From NCBI RefSeq assembly GCF_001690195.1, contig NZ_LZGM01000032.1:1-49673 (forward strand): a stretch of DNA of 49,673 bases, read 5' to 3'. A program made the position numbers and the translations under genes. Below are positions 10,478-19,426 of this stretch, piece after piece. Source of the stretch: Gilliamella sp. wkB108. Lineage in GTDB: Bacteria > Pseudomonadota > Gammaproteobacteria > Enterobacterales > Orbaceae. Position 1 is the first letter of the stretch. The number at the start of each line of letters is the position of its first letter. The notes beneath the pieces are model-generated. The model ran no database searches, was not told the origin of the DNA, and was given only the letters and a program-made list of their open reading frames with translations.

Positions 10478-11593
10478 TTGTCTTATCAATATATAACTAA
10501 TAATGAACAGTTAGCCGATTATTGTCTAAAAATTGGAAATAGTAAGGCTATTGCGCTAGATACTGAGTTTGTCCGAACGCGGACGTTTTATCCTCATTTA
10601 GGATTATTACAAATTTTTGATGGTCATTTTGCTGCGTTAATCGATCCATTAGCGATAACTGATTGGCGAAATTTTATTGCTATATTAGAAAATCCGACCA
10701 TTGAAAAATATTTCCATTCTTGTAGTGAAGATATAGAGGTTTTCCAATATTTCTTTAATTATGTTCCCAACCCAGTTGTTGATAGTCAAATTCTTGCTTC
10801 CTTTTTAGATAATTCAATAAGTTGTGGTTATGCATCCTTAGTTAAAAAATACTTAAATGTTGACCTAGATAAAAGTGAAACACGTACTGACTGGTTAAAA
10901 CGACCATTAACCGATAGACAGAGACAATATGCGATTAATGATGTGTTATATCTTTTTCCATTAATCGAGAAGTTAAAATCACAATTGACTATATCTAATT
11001 GGTTAGAAGCAGCTTATTCAGAGTGTCAATTAATTGTTAGTCGTAAATGTGAAGTAATGGATCCAGAAGATGCCTATTTAAATATTAAAAATAGTTGGCA
11101 GTTAAAAGGTAAAAGTTTAGGTAACTTACAAAAATTAGCGAAATGGCGATATAACCTAGCTAAATCTCAAGATATTGCACTGAATTTTGTTATACATGAG
11201 GAGGTTTTATGGAAGATCGCTCGTTATTCACCCACTTCGTTAGCCGAGCTGGAAAAGTTAGGCATGAAGGGTAAAGAGATCCGGTTATATGGGCAGAAGA
11301 TACTTGCTATCTTAGCAGAACCAGTACCTGATGTTCCTCCCATTCGCCGAGTAAATTGCTATCCGGATTATAAAAAAATTGCAGAGACATTAAAGCAAGC
11401 GGCAAATAAGATTGCCGAGCAAACAGGGCTTAATCCAGATCTGCTACTTTCTCGCAGATTAATAAATCACTATGTTAAATGGCAAGAAAAGCAGGAGAGT
11501 CAACTACCTGAAATTTTAACCAGTTGGCGAAAACCGTTATTTGAAAAGTATTTAACGCAATTATCGCCATTAAATGTTGGCCATTGCAAATAA
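10478..11593 (+). CDS. rnd: Ribonuclease D
   Basis: RNase D is a 3'-5' exoribonuclease that trims tRNA and other stable RNA precursors. Its DEDDy exonuclease domain occupies the first ~180 residues: ALDTEFVRTRTFYP, the SCSEDIEVF block and YAINDVLYL. HRDC-type helical domains follow. Length is 371 aa, close to E. coli (375). Two in-frame TTG codons compete at 10472 and 10478. The second lies 8 nt after AGGAA and makes MSYQYIT align with E. coli MNYQMIT, so I chose it. E. coli rnd is also known to start with UUG. It begins about 27 nt after the metallophosphoesterase stop, so the two are probably one operon. Confidence 0.95.
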   Translation: MSYQYITNNEQLADYCLKIGNSKAIALDTEFVRTRTFYPHLGLLQIFDGHFAALIDPLAITDWRNFIAILENPTIEKYFHSCSEDIEVFQYFFNYVPNPVVDSQILASFLDNSISCGYASLVKKYLNVDLDKSETRTDWLKRPLTDRQRQYAINDVLYLFPLIEKLKSQLTISNWLEAAYSECQLIVSRKCEVMDPEDAYLNIKNSWQLKGKSLGNLQKLAKWRYNLAKSQDIALNFVIHEEVLWKIARYSPTSLAELEKLGMKGKEIRLYGQKILAILAEPVPDVPPIRRVNCYPDYKKIAETLKQAANKIAEQTGLNPDLLLSRRLINHYVKWQEKQESQLPEILTSWRKPLFEKYLTQLSPLNVGHCK

Positions 11594-11689
11594 TGCTGTT
11601 ATATAAACTGCGTGTTAATCTTAATAGCTATTTAATTAGGGTAGTTATTAAAACAGAGTGATGATTAGATTTGTATAGTGAAATTTAAA

Positions 11690-11723
11690 GATGAGTGATG
11701 AGAGATCCTGATAATCACTCATC
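11690..11723. terminator. Hairpin between convergent rnd and mtnN
   Basis: GATGAGTGAT and ATCACTCATC form a 10-bp perfect stem with a 14-nt loop in the gap between two convergent genes. There is no strong T run, so termination is likely but not certain. Confidence 0.45.
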
Positions 11724-11826
11724 AATAAGGCTGTGATATGGGGTTAAGGTTTAATGTCGTTGCATGATTTACTACCGCTAAATCCTTATTTATTATCACT
11801 GCCTTATGTGCTTTTAGTTTGTTTTG

Positions 11827-12534
11827 TTAACTAAATTCTTGTTTGGCAAGATCACTTAGCATCGATTCGACAATGAGTGATGATTGGGTTGCGGCTAATT
11901 TTAAAAAAGATTGAAAATCAATGGCTGATTCATTATCACCATTATCAGAAATAGCTCGTACAACCACAAATGGCACTTTAAATAACCAGCAAACATGACC
12001 AATTGCAGCCGCTTCCATTTCCACGGCAATGGCATTAGGATAGGTTTGTTTGATATTTTCCAGCTTAGCTTTGCCATTAATAAACGCATCACCACTACCG
12101 ATAGAGCCTTCGACAGCATTGACACCGTGCTTTTCAATGCACGCTTTAGCTAATGTTTGATAATGCTGGTCAGCAGGAAAAGTAGCCGGGCAACCTGACA
12201 TTTGTCCCGGTTGATAACCAAATGCTGTCAAATCAACATCATGATAAAAAACATCCTTTGAAACGATAATATCGCCAATATTGAGTGACGTGGAGAGTCC
12301 GCCTGCTGAACCAGTATTGATAACTGCATCTACCTGGTAATTATTTAGCAGTAGTGTCGTTCCTGATGCGGCAGCCACTTTGCCAATGCCTGATTGTAGT
12401 AATACAATTTCACAACCGGCAATTTGCCCTACATGAAAATCACAACCTAAATAACGTTCAACATGATAATTGGTAATTTTACTTTTTAATATAGCAACTT
12501 CTTCTTCCATTGCCGCAATAATGGCGATTTTCAT
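11827..12534 (-). CDS. mtnN: 5'-methylthioadenosine/S-adenosylhomocysteine nucleosidase
   Basis: MtnN (Pfs) hydrolyses methylthioadenosine, S-adenosylhomocysteine and 5'-deoxyadenosine to adenine plus the thioribose. It serves methionine salvage, the activated methyl cycle and the S-ribosylhomocysteine supply for AI-2. The 235 aa match the family (232 in E. coli). Catalytic residues are visible: Glu12 in AAMEEEV, the VEMEAAAIGHV loop and Asp in RAISDNGD. The N-terminal MKIAIIAAMEEE and the AGG of NTGSAGGL also fit. A good AAGAGGA Shine-Dalgarno precedes the ATG. It is divergent from the SDR gene and stands alone. Confidence 0.97.
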   Translation of the reverse strand: MKIAIIAAMEEEVAILKSKITNYHVERYLGCDFHVGQIAGCEIVLLQSGIGKVAAASGTTLLLNNYQVDAVINTGSAGGLSTSLNIGDIIVSKDVFYHDVDLTAFGYQPGQMSGCPATFPADQHYQTLAKACIEKHGVNAVEGSIGSGDAFINGKAKLENIKQTYPNAIAVEMEAAAIGHVCWLFKVPFVVVRAISDNGDNESAIDFQSFLKLAATQSSLIVESMLSDLAKQEFS

Positions 12535-12632
12535 ATGTTCCTCTTGGCTTGTTTAAGTATCTTCAATTTAGATGTGATATCATAATTGCTGTGAATAAAC
12601 TTGACAATATATGAATATAACGGAGCTTAAAT

Positions 12633-13403
12633 TTGCGAACGATTTTTATTACAGGCTGTTCAAGTGGAATAGGGCTTATTTCGGCCATTGCTTTAAAAAA
12701 ACGTGGTTATCGAGTCATAGTATCTTGTCGCAAAGAATCAGACCAACAAAAACTTACCGAGCAAGGTTTTGAAACGGTTTTGCTCGATCTTGATCATCCT
12801 GATTCAGTCAATCGTGCTGCACAAACGGTATTAACGTTAACTGAAGGTAAATTGTATGGGTTATTTAATAATGCCGGATTTGGTGTATATGGTCGATTAT
12901 CCTCCATAAGTCGAGAACAATTAGAATCACAGTTTTCAACGAATTTTTTTGGAGTTCATCAATTAACCCAATTATTACTTCCAGCCATGCTTGAACAAAA
13001 TGAAGGGCGTATTATTCAAACCAGTTCAATTGTTGGGATTGTGGCAACACCTGGGCGAGGTGCTTATTCAGCAAGTAAATATGCTTTAGAAGCTTGGTCG
13101 GATGTATTAAGACTTGAATTGGCTCATACTAATATCAAGGTCTGTTTAATTGAACCCGGACCGTTAACAACTTATTTTTCTAACAATGTTAATCAAACCG
13201 AAAAGGCAAATATCGTTAAAAATCCACCTATAGCCAAAAGATTTACCTTACCGCCAGAAGCGGTTTTACCAGCATTATTTGATGCATTAGAAAATTCTTC
13301 ACCTAAGATACGTTACAGGGTAACAAAAATTACCAAAATAGCCAATCTTGGTAAACGTTTGCTTCCGGATAGATTAATGGATAAAATTTTAGTCAACAAA
13401 TAA
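12633..13403 (+). CDS. ybbO: Short-chain dehydrogenase/reductase, YbbO-like
   Basis: Classical SDR of 256 aa. The Rossmann motif TGCSSGIG is at residues 7-14, NNAG near residue 82, and the catalytic Ser/Tyr/Lys set is in TSSIVG and YSASKYALEAWSD. Similarity to E. coli YbbO, an NADP-dependent aldehyde reductase, runs through FNNAGFGVYGRLS and GRGAYSASKY. Translation starts at TTG 12633, preceded by GGAG with a 7-nt gap; no in-frame ATG would keep the Rossmann strand. cnoX follows within 40 nt, and ybbO and ybbN (cnoX) also sit together in E. coli, so the pair is a conserved unit. Substrate in this organism is unknown. Confidence 0.92.
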   Translation: MRTIFITGCSSGIGLISAIALKKRGYRVIVSCRKESDQQKLTEQGFETVLLDLDHPDSVNRAAQTVLTLTEGKLYGLFNNAGFGVYGRLSSISREQLESQFSTNFFGVHQLTQLLLPAMLEQNEGRIIQTSSIVGIVATPGRGAYSASKYALEAWSDVLRLELAHTNIKVCLIEPGPLTTYFSNNVNQTEKANIVKNPPIAKRFTLPPEAVLPALFDALENSSPKIRYRVTKITKIANLGKRLLPDRLMDKILVNK

Positions 13404-13440
13404 CGAATTAAATAACTAATCGAAATTTTTAGGAAACTCT

Positions 13441-14310
13441 ATGCAAAACCAATTTATTATCGATGTTAATGAACAAAATATTAAAGAGATCATCGAAGGA
13501 TCTTTTAAACAACCCGTATTGTTCTATTTTTGGTCTCCAAGAAGTCCAAATCATGAAGCAATGACCCAAATCTTAAGCAAGCTTGCTAATGAGCATCATG
13601 GCCAATTTATTTTAGCCAGTGTAAATTGTGACGAGCAGCAAATGCTCGCCGCTCAATTCGGTTTACGAGCAATCCCAACGGTCTATTTATTTCAAAATGG
13701 ACAACCGGTAGATGGTTTTCAAGGCCCTCAACCAGAAGAGACTATTAAAGAGTTTTTAACTAAGGTTTTACCTAATGAAGATGAACTAAAATTAATTGAA
13801 GCACAAAAGCTATTTGATGATGCCAACTATGAACAAGCTTTACCTTTGTTGAGACATTCATGGAAAACGTTGACAGATCACTTAGGTAAACCTAGATCAG
13901 ATATTGCTTTAATGCTGGTTAAAGCGCAGATTGAATTGAAGCAACTTAGTGAAGCTAAAGATGTCTTAGCTACAATCCCTTTACAAGATCAAGATTCGAC
14001 TTACCATGGTTTACAGGCTGAAATCGAGTTACTTGAACAAGCAGCAAATTCACCTGAATTACAGCTTTTACAAGCAGAATTCGCTAAACAACCTGATAAT
14101 ATTGAACTAATGATCCAATTATCATCTCAATTAATGCAAGTAGGGCGACACGAGGAAGCATTAGCATTACTTTATCAACCTTTAACTAAAGATCTTAATG
14201 CCGGTGATGGGCTAGTGAAAAAAACATTACTTGATTTGCTTGCCGCTTTGGGTACGAGCAATCCATTAGCAAGTACCTATCGTCGTAAACTTTATTCACT
14301 ATTATATTAA
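13441..14310 (+). CDS. cnoX: Chaperedoxin CnoX (YbbN)
   Basis: CnoX is a thioredoxin-like holdase fused to TPR repeats. In E. coli it protects proteins from HOCl-type oxidation, forms mixed disulfides with clients and hands them to GroEL or DnaK. Residues 1-110 form the thioredoxin domain (LFYFWSPRSPNH, then AAQFGLRAIPTVYLFQ), and about 120-289 are the TPR part, ending YRRKLYSLLY as in E. coli. The E. coli SxxC active-site motif is SPNH here, so Cys38 is replaced by His38, while Cys63 (VNCDEQQ) is kept at the same number. It therefore cannot do dithiol chemistry but could still make a mixed disulfide. It follows the YbbO-like gene. Confidence 0.95.
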   Translation: MQNQFIIDVNEQNIKEIIEGSFKQPVLFYFWSPRSPNHEAMTQILSKLANEHHGQFILASVNCDEQQMLAAQFGLRAIPTVYLFQNGQPVDGFQGPQPEETIKEFLTKVLPNEDELKLIEAQKLFDDANYEQALPLLRHSWKTLTDHLGKPRSDIALMLVKAQIELKQLSEAKDVLATIPLQDQDSTYHGLQAEIELLEQAANSPELQLLQAEFAKQPDNIELMIQLSSQLMQVGRHEEALALLYQPLTKDLNAGDGLVKKTLLDLLAALGTSNPLASTYRRKLYSLLY

Positions 14311-14519
14311 GAGGCTGAGCAGATCTTAATAAGTGCAACTATTTGTATATATACTCATTATTTGACTATACAAACACTAAATGAGTAATGATAGCTGATT
14401 TTAATATGCATTATTAACAGAGATCATGATAAAAGTTGAATTGTTTATTTAATAAAAATTAGAACAATAGTTTTTGAGTATAGGATTATCGATAAAATAA
14501 AGCGCTTTAAACTGAAAAA

Positions 14520-14555
14520 GATTCAACAAAATCTCGTATTGTTGAATCTTTTTTT
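14520..14555. terminator. Bidirectional terminator next to map
   Basis: GATTCAACAA and TTGTTGAATC pair in a 10-bp stem with a 9-nt loop. A5 lies before it and T7 after it, so it can end transcripts on both strands. It sits 3 nt beyond the map stop (minus strand) and downstream of cnoX (plus strand). Confidence 0.85.
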
Positions 14556-14557
14556 AT

Positions 14558-15346
14558 TTAGTGTTCAATGATTCTAGGAAAATCTTCATTATTTCTTAGT
14601 GTTAATACTTCGACGCCATGGTCAGTGACTAAAACGGTGTGTTCATATTGCGCAGAAAGACCATGATCTTTAGTTTTCACCGTCCAACCATCTTTCATAG
14701 TACGAGTACGCCAATCACCAGTATTAACCATAGGTTCAATAGTAAATGTCATGCCTGATTTTAAAATTACACCACCGTCATCGGCATCATAATGTAATAC
14801 CTGCGGTTCATCATGATAAACTTCACCAATACCATGACCACAATATTCACGTACCGAAGAAAAGCCAAATTTATCTACATATCTTTGAATAGCTTTGCCA
14901 ATCTCTCTTAAACGAATTCCTGGTTTAATAATTTTAATCGCTTCGTATAGACTTTCTTGAGTAACTTGACATAATTTTTCACCAGCTACAGTTGGTTTCC
15001 CTGCAATGTACATTCTGGATGTATCGCCATGATAGCCATCTTTAATCACTGTTACATCGATATTTAATATATCACCATCTTTTAGTTTTTTGTCAAAACT
15101 AGGGATACCGTGACAAACTACATCATTAATCGAGATACAACTAGTATGTTGATAACCATGATAACCAATATTGGCAGGAATCGCTTTTTGAACATTAATA
15201 ATATGGTCGTGGCAAATTTTATCTAATTCACCCGTACTTATTCCCGGTTTTACATAGGGTTCAACTATTTCTAATACTTCGGCTGCTAATTTGCCTGCAA
15301 TGCGCATTTTTTCAATTTCAGCTGGGGTTTTTAACTTAATAGACAT
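14558..15346 (-). CDS. map: Methionine aminopeptidase, type I
   Basis: Removes the initiator methionine from new proteins. It is 262 aa (E. coli 264). All five metal ligands of the pita-bread fold are recognisable: the two Asp in DVTVIKDGYHGDTS, His in GHGIG, Glu in TIEPMV and Glu in YEHTVLV. The N-terminal PAEIEKMRIAGKLAAEVL is the family start. An AGGAAC Shine-Dalgarno precedes the ATG. In E. coli map lies near rpsB and glnD; here it is isolated, divergent from rlmC and followed directly by a terminator. It is expected to be essential. Confidence 0.98.
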   Translation of the reverse strand: MSIKLKTPAEIEKMRIAGKLAAEVLEIVEPYVKPGISTGELDKICHDHIINVQKAIPANIGYHGYQHTSCISINDVVCHGIPSFDKKLKDGDILNIDVTVIKDGYHGDTSRMYIAGKPTVAGEKLCQVTQESLYEAIKIIKPGIRLREIGKAIQRYVDKFGFSSVREYCGHGIGEVYHDEPQVLHYDADDGGVILKSGMTFTIEPMVNTGDWRTRTMKDGWTVKTKDHGLSAQYEHTVLVTDHGVEVLTLRNNEDFPRIIEH

Positions 15347-15450
15347 TAAATTGTTCCTGTAATGTTAATCGCAATATCCTATCATATACCGCTATTTCGT
15401 CAAATCATAGCTAGATATTAACGAATAAGACTGATTCGTTTGGTTAGGTT

Positions 15451-15486
15451 GTAAAGATGTTTCAGGTTAGCTATACGTTTGAGTAT
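15451..15486 (+). repeat. 36-bp dispersed upstream element, copy 2
   Basis: Opposite-strand copy of the element at 6268-6303, with 32 of 36 bases identical. It points toward rlmC and ends 73 nt before the rlmC start, nearly the same distance and orientation as copy 1 relative to its gene. A shared operator or promoter-region element is plausible; a dispersed REP-type repeat is the alternative. Confidence 0.6.
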
Positions 15487-15559
15487 ATGATTTAAAACTA
15501 CTGCCTGTTTAAGCAGTTTAAGTATATAATAATTTATTATAAAAAGAGGTTTTATTACA

Positions 15560-16705
15560 ATGCAATGTCGCTATTATGAGCAACAAAAGTGTTTATCTTG
15601 TCACTGGATTGAGCATCCCTATCAAAAGCAACTTGAACAAAAACAGCATAAATTATTACAACAATTAATTGATTTTAACCCTCAGGAAGTTAAAGATCCT
15701 TTTGCTAGTCATCAGTCAGCTTTTCGTAATAAGGCTAAAATGGCGGTACTTGGTACAGTTGAAAAACCTGTATTAGGTATTCAAACTGGTGAATGGGTTG
15801 TGGATTTATGTGACTGTCCGCTTTATTCAACTCCTATGCGAAATATTCTTAAAATTGTGCGTAGTTATATTCGTAAACAAGGTTTAGTACCTTATAATAT
15901 TAATAAGCGCAAGGGTGAATTAAAGTTTGTGATTATTACAGAAAGCGCCTCTTCACAAACAAATGGTTTTATGCTTAGATTTGTATTAAAGTCACATAAA
16001 TTTGTGGAAAAAATCAAAAATTCATTTAAATCTTTGCAGGATAAAATAGGTAATTTAGACGTTGTATCTATCAATATTCAACCGAACCATGCTGCCATTT
16101 TAGAAGGGGATGAAGAGATTGTTTTAACAAATACCCCATTCTTACCGATTACTTTAAATCAGATCCCTCTTTATATAAAATCCCAAAGTTTTTTCCAAAC
16201 TAATACTTATGTAGCTGAAAATCTTTATAAAACAGCAAGTGACTGGGTCACAAATTTGCCTATTCATTCTATTTGGGATTTATTTTGTGGCGTTGGTGGA
16301 TTTGGTTTGCATTGTGTGAATCATTTACATAATCATAGTATTGAATTAACGGGCATAGAGATTAGTCCTGATGCGATTGAGTGCGCGTCGAAATCTGCTC
16401 ATAAACTTGGTTTTGAGCAATTATCATTTAAATCTTTAGATGCTACTCAATATGCAATCGCTCAACAAAAAATCCCTGATCTTGTGTTACTTAATCCACC
16501 AAGAAGAGGAGCAGGAACTCTTTTAATGCAATATTTAGAACAGGTCAAACCAAACTATATTTTGTATTCTAGTTGCAATCTCAATTCACTGGTTGAGGAT
16601 TTAAAGATATTACCAAATTATCAACTCACTAAAGTTCAACTTTTTGATATGTTTCCTCATACTGCACATATGGAAGTGCTAGTATTATTGACACTGAAGA
16701 AGTAA
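15560..16705 (+). CDS. rlmC: 23S rRNA (uracil-747-C5)-methyltransferase RlmC
   Basis: RlmC (RumB) methylates U747 of 23S rRNA using SAM. It is 381 aa (E. coli 375). Iron-sulfur cysteines are present in the order expected: Cys3, Cys11, Cys14 (KCLSCHW) and the CDCPLY cysteine. The SAM-binding motif WDLFCGVGGFGLHC is at about residue 235, NPPRRGAG about 312, and the catalytic nucleophile is in YSSCNLNSL. It ends with the typical MFPHTAHMEVL. The ATG follows AAAGAGG. It is divergent from map and followed by a long AT-rich gap. Confidence 0.97.
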   Translation: MQCRYYEQQKCLSCHWIEHPYQKQLEQKQHKLLQQLIDFNPQEVKDPFASHQSAFRNKAKMAVLGTVEKPVLGIQTGEWVVDLCDCPLYSTPMRNILKIVRSYIRKQGLVPYNINKRKGELKFVIITESASSQTNGFMLRFVLKSHKFVEKIKNSFKSLQDKIGNLDVVSINIQPNHAAILEGDEEIVLTNTPFLPITLNQIPLYIKSQSFFQTNTYVAENLYKTASDWVTNLPIHSIWDLFCGVGGFGLHCVNHLHNHSIELTGIEISPDAIECASKSAHKLGFEQLSFKSLDATQYAIAQQKIPDLVLLNPPRRGAGTLLMQYLEQVKPNYILYSSCNLNSLVEDLKILPNYQLTKVQLFDMFPHTAHMEVLVLLTLKK

Positions 16706-16854
16706 ATAAATTTTAAAATGGCAACAGATGATTGATCTACCTATTTTAGATTAAGTGATTATCATCTGTTGTTATCTCATTTTGTTAATTATTGGTTATT
16801 TATCCATTCGAATTTTTGCATACCCATATCAATCTCATTGCTATTAGTCGCATT

Positions 16855-16893
16855 AATAATATTAATAACTAATTGATAGTTATTGATATTATT
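16855..16893. repeat. 17-bp stem AT-rich inverted repeat
   Basis: AATAATATTAATAACTA pairs with TAGTTATTGATATTATT (one G-T wobble) around a 5-nt ATTGA loop. No T run follows. It lies between rlmC and the iron-regulated promoter; function unknown. Confidence 0.6.
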
Positions 16894-17002
16894 GTATCGC
16901 ACTTATTTTAATACCGCTAAATAGTGATTGAATAAAATTTATTTTATTTCGGCCTCATAAATTTTTTTGTCATTAATCAATTTTTTTAATTATCTGATTT
17001 AT

Positions 17003-17030
17003 TTGGTTATTTATTGAATTAAATTATAAT
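17003..17030 (+). promoter_or_regulatory. Likely sigma-70 promoter of the TonB receptor operon
   Basis: TTGGTT at 17003-17008 and a perfect TATAAT at 17025-17030 are separated by 16 nt. The predicted start of transcription falls directly on the first Fur-box-like site, as expected for a Fur-repressed promoter. Confidence 0.6.
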
Positions 17031-17037
17031 ACAGTTA

Positions 17038-17076
17038 AATGATAACCATTATCATGCGTTAATAATTATCATTATC
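17038..17076 (+). promoter_or_regulatory. Tandem Fur boxes
   Basis: GATAACCATTATC (17041-17053) is a near-ideal match to the Fur 6-1-6 consensus GATAAT-n-ATTATC. AATAATTATCATTATC (17061-17076) is a second overlapping-hexamer site. Both lie just downstream of the proposed -10 box, so iron-loaded Fur should block transcription of the receptor and the genes after it. Confidence 0.8.
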
Positions 17077-17187
17077 GTTGATCATCTAAATATATTTTGT
17101 TAGATTAAATAAAAATAATAACAATTATCAATTGTTGAGAAAATTAATTAAATAATTCAATATTGAAGAATCTTGAAGGATGAAAAA

Positions 17188-19395
17188 GTGAAGTTAAATA
17201 AATTGTTATTTTCAATGCTAATTGCTTCTGTTACTACGCCTGTATTTGCTGATGCTGAAAAAAAAGATAATGACTTAGAAACAATCACCGTTACCGCCAG
17301 TAGACAACAGAAAGATAAATTAGCTGTGCCTGAAACGGTTGACGTAGTTTCTAAAAAAACGATCGATGATCATCATATGTCAACAATGCAAGATTTAGTG
17401 CGATATTTACCAGGGATCTCGGTTGATAGGCAAACATCAGGTACAGATCCTTTTGGTAATTTAGGTGGAATAAGAATTCGTGGTGTTGCAGGCAATCGTG
17501 TTCAGATGCAAGTTGATGGTGCAAGAGTTATCGAGAGTCTACAAGATGGAAATCGTAATTTTATTGATCTATCAACCATTAAAGCTGTTGAAATTGTACG
17601 CGGACCTGGTTCAGTATTATGGGGGGCGGATGCGTTAGGCGGTGTGGTTGCATTTAAAACCCTAGATCCTAGCGATTTGTTAAAAGGTAAATCCTATGCA
17701 GTACAAATGGATGGGGGATATGATAGCTTAAACAAGCAAAAGTCGAAAACAGGGATGTTCGCCATCGAATTTATGCCAAACTTAGAAGGGTTAGTTGCTT
17801 TAAGTCGTCGTGATTATGAAGAAGCTAAGTTAAGTAAAGCCAAAGCCAACGGCGGTATTTGGGGATGTCCAAGAGGTGTTGACTCGATTCGTTGTAATAA
17901 ACTTAACCCATTAGATGCTAAAGCTGAAAATATGCTAGCTAAGTTAGTCTATCATAATGATTATCGTGAAACGAAATTAACTTTAGAGAAGTTTCGTTCT
18001 AATTCTTATGTTAGGCAGATGTATGATTATGGATTACAGTCATCCGGTGCTTTTAATGGCGATTATTTGCGTACGCAAATTCAAACTAGATCGCGCATCG
18101 CTATTGATGATGCTTGGACACCACAACTATCTTTTGTCGATCAAATCAAAACCATGATCTCCTTCTCGCCACAACAACGTTATTTGAAATCACATCGACA
18201 ACAAATCGATAAAAATGGTAAGCATACTTATACCTATACCACGAATAAATATAAGGAAAATTTTTGGCAACTTGATTTGCAATTAACGTCTAGCTTCGAT
18301 TTTTTGCAAACAGCTCACGAATTAATATATGGTTTTCAAGGAGATATTACTCATGCTGATTACCGTAATATGAGTTCTAAAAATGGTAAAAAAACTATTG
18401 GCGGTGGATTTAATTTTGCTAATGCTAAAACGCAACGAGCTGATATCTATCTTCAAGATGAAATCAGTTTAGCTTCTGACCGTTTGAAAATTAAACCCGG
18501 ACTGCGTTATGCCACTTACCAAATTAAACCGGATATTGACAGCCATTATGCCGTTATACCGGGTAAAGAGCCGCGTAAGTTAACTTCTAAAAGATTGATC
18601 CCACAATTAGGGATGATATTTAGTTTAACTGAACAGTATTCTATTTATGCTCGGTATGCTGAAGGTTTTAAAATGCCAACCGCACAACAGCTTTATACTT
18701 CTTTACCTTCTTCGTCAATGAATTTGATCCCTAATCCAAATTTGAAACCTGAAAAAGTAAAATCTTATGAAACAGGTGTTCGAGGTGAGTTTACTGACGG
18801 TTGGTTTACTTTTGGTGGCTTCAAAGCCGATTATAACAATTATATTAAAAACTTTATTCAAGTTGGACCGAAAGATTATACCTATAAAAATTTATCAAAA
18901 GTAAATATATGGGGGCTTGAATCTTCGGCTGAATGGCGTTTTTTAAGTAATTGGACTTTGAATGGTTCTGCATCTTATCAATATGGTAAAAAACAGGAAT
19001 CACCGGGCGAGAAAAAATCTTATTTTAATGATGCAATGCCTTTACAAGGTACTGTGGGTATAAAATGGCATCAACCTGATCTAAATATTGAAACTGAATT
19101 AGTTAGTACGTTTTCAAAAGCAGTAACCAGAACCTCAAAAAGTGATACTTCTTCTGGTGAAGTATTTAAACCGGGTGGTTATGCTGTTTACGATGCATAT
19201 TTTAATTGGCATGCGAATAAGAATATTACGTTCAGAGCATCGGTATTAAATATCTTCGATCGTCGTTATTTTAAATGGCCTATGTTTACTACTTATTACA
19301 AAAATCCACAAAGCAATACAAGAGCAACTAACCCATTGGAATTACAAACTGCACCGGGTAGAACATTTGGTTTAGATGTTCAAGTTAACTTCTAA
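17188..19395 (+). CDS. TonB-dependent outer-membrane receptor, haem/haemoprotein type
   Basis: A 735-aa outer-membrane receptor. I place the start at GTG 17188: it follows AAGGA by 7 nt and yields a clean signal peptide (MKLNKLLFSMLIASV...FA). A TonB box follows (ETITVTA), then the plug (TMQDLVRYLPGISVD, GGIRIRGVAG, VEIVRGPGSVLWG) and a 22-strand barrel ending in Phe. The barrel has FKMPTAQQLY and NPNLKPEK, resembling the FRAP/NPNL block of haem and haemoglobin receptors, but no His lies between the two motifs. The tandem Fur boxes upstream and the HutZ-like gene downstream support iron or haem uptake. The exact ligand (haem, haemoprotein, siderophore) cannot be decided from sequence. Confidence 0.88.
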   Translation: MKLNKLLFSMLIASVTTPVFADAEKKDNDLETITVTASRQQKDKLAVPETVDVVSKKTIDDHHMSTMQDLVRYLPGISVDRQTSGTDPFGNLGGIRIRGVAGNRVQMQVDGARVIESLQDGNRNFIDLSTIKAVEIVRGPGSVLWGADALGGVVAFKTLDPSDLLKGKSYAVQMDGGYDSLNKQKSKTGMFAIEFMPNLEGLVALSRRDYEEAKLSKAKANGGIWGCPRGVDSIRCNKLNPLDAKAENMLAKLVYHNDYRETKLTLEKFRSNSYVRQMYDYGLQSSGAFNGDYLRTQIQTRSRIAIDDAWTPQLSFVDQIKTMISFSPQQRYLKSHRQQIDKNGKHTYTYTTNKYKENFWQLDLQLTSSFDFLQTAHELIYGFQGDITHADYRNMSSKNGKKTIGGGFNFANAKTQRADIYLQDEISLASDRLKIKPGLRYATYQIKPDIDSHYAVIPGKEPRKLTSKRLIPQLGMIFSLTEQYSIYARYAEGFKMPTAQQLYTSLPSSSMNLIPNPNLKPEKVKSYETGVRGEFTDGWFTFGGFKADYNNYIKNFIQVGPKDYTYKNLSKVNIWGLESSAEWRFLSNWTLNGSASYQYGKKQESPGEKKSYFNDAMPLQGTVGIKWHQPDLNIETELVSTFSKAVTRTSKSDTSSGEVFKPGGYAVYDAYFNWHANKNITFRASVLNIFDRRYFKWPMFTTYYKNPQSNTRATNPLELQTAPGRTFGLDVQVNF

Positions 19396-19426
19396 TAGAT
19401 TGGTATTATTAATGAGAGCATAGGTT

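Larger units (their letters stand above)
16706..17187. other. Regulatory gap between rlmC and the TonB receptor gene
   Basis: No ORF. Contents in order: an imperfect hairpin after rlmC (AACAGATGAT at about 16724 pairing with ATCATCTGTT), the strong AT-rich hairpin at 16855-16893, a promoter at about 17003-17030, and the two Fur-box-like sites at 17041-17076. Confidence 0.65.

Noticed and set aside
17173-17187. TTG 17173 as start of the TonB receptor
   Set aside because: Adds five charged residues before the signal peptide and overlaps the Shine-Dalgarno sequence; GTG 17188 fits better.
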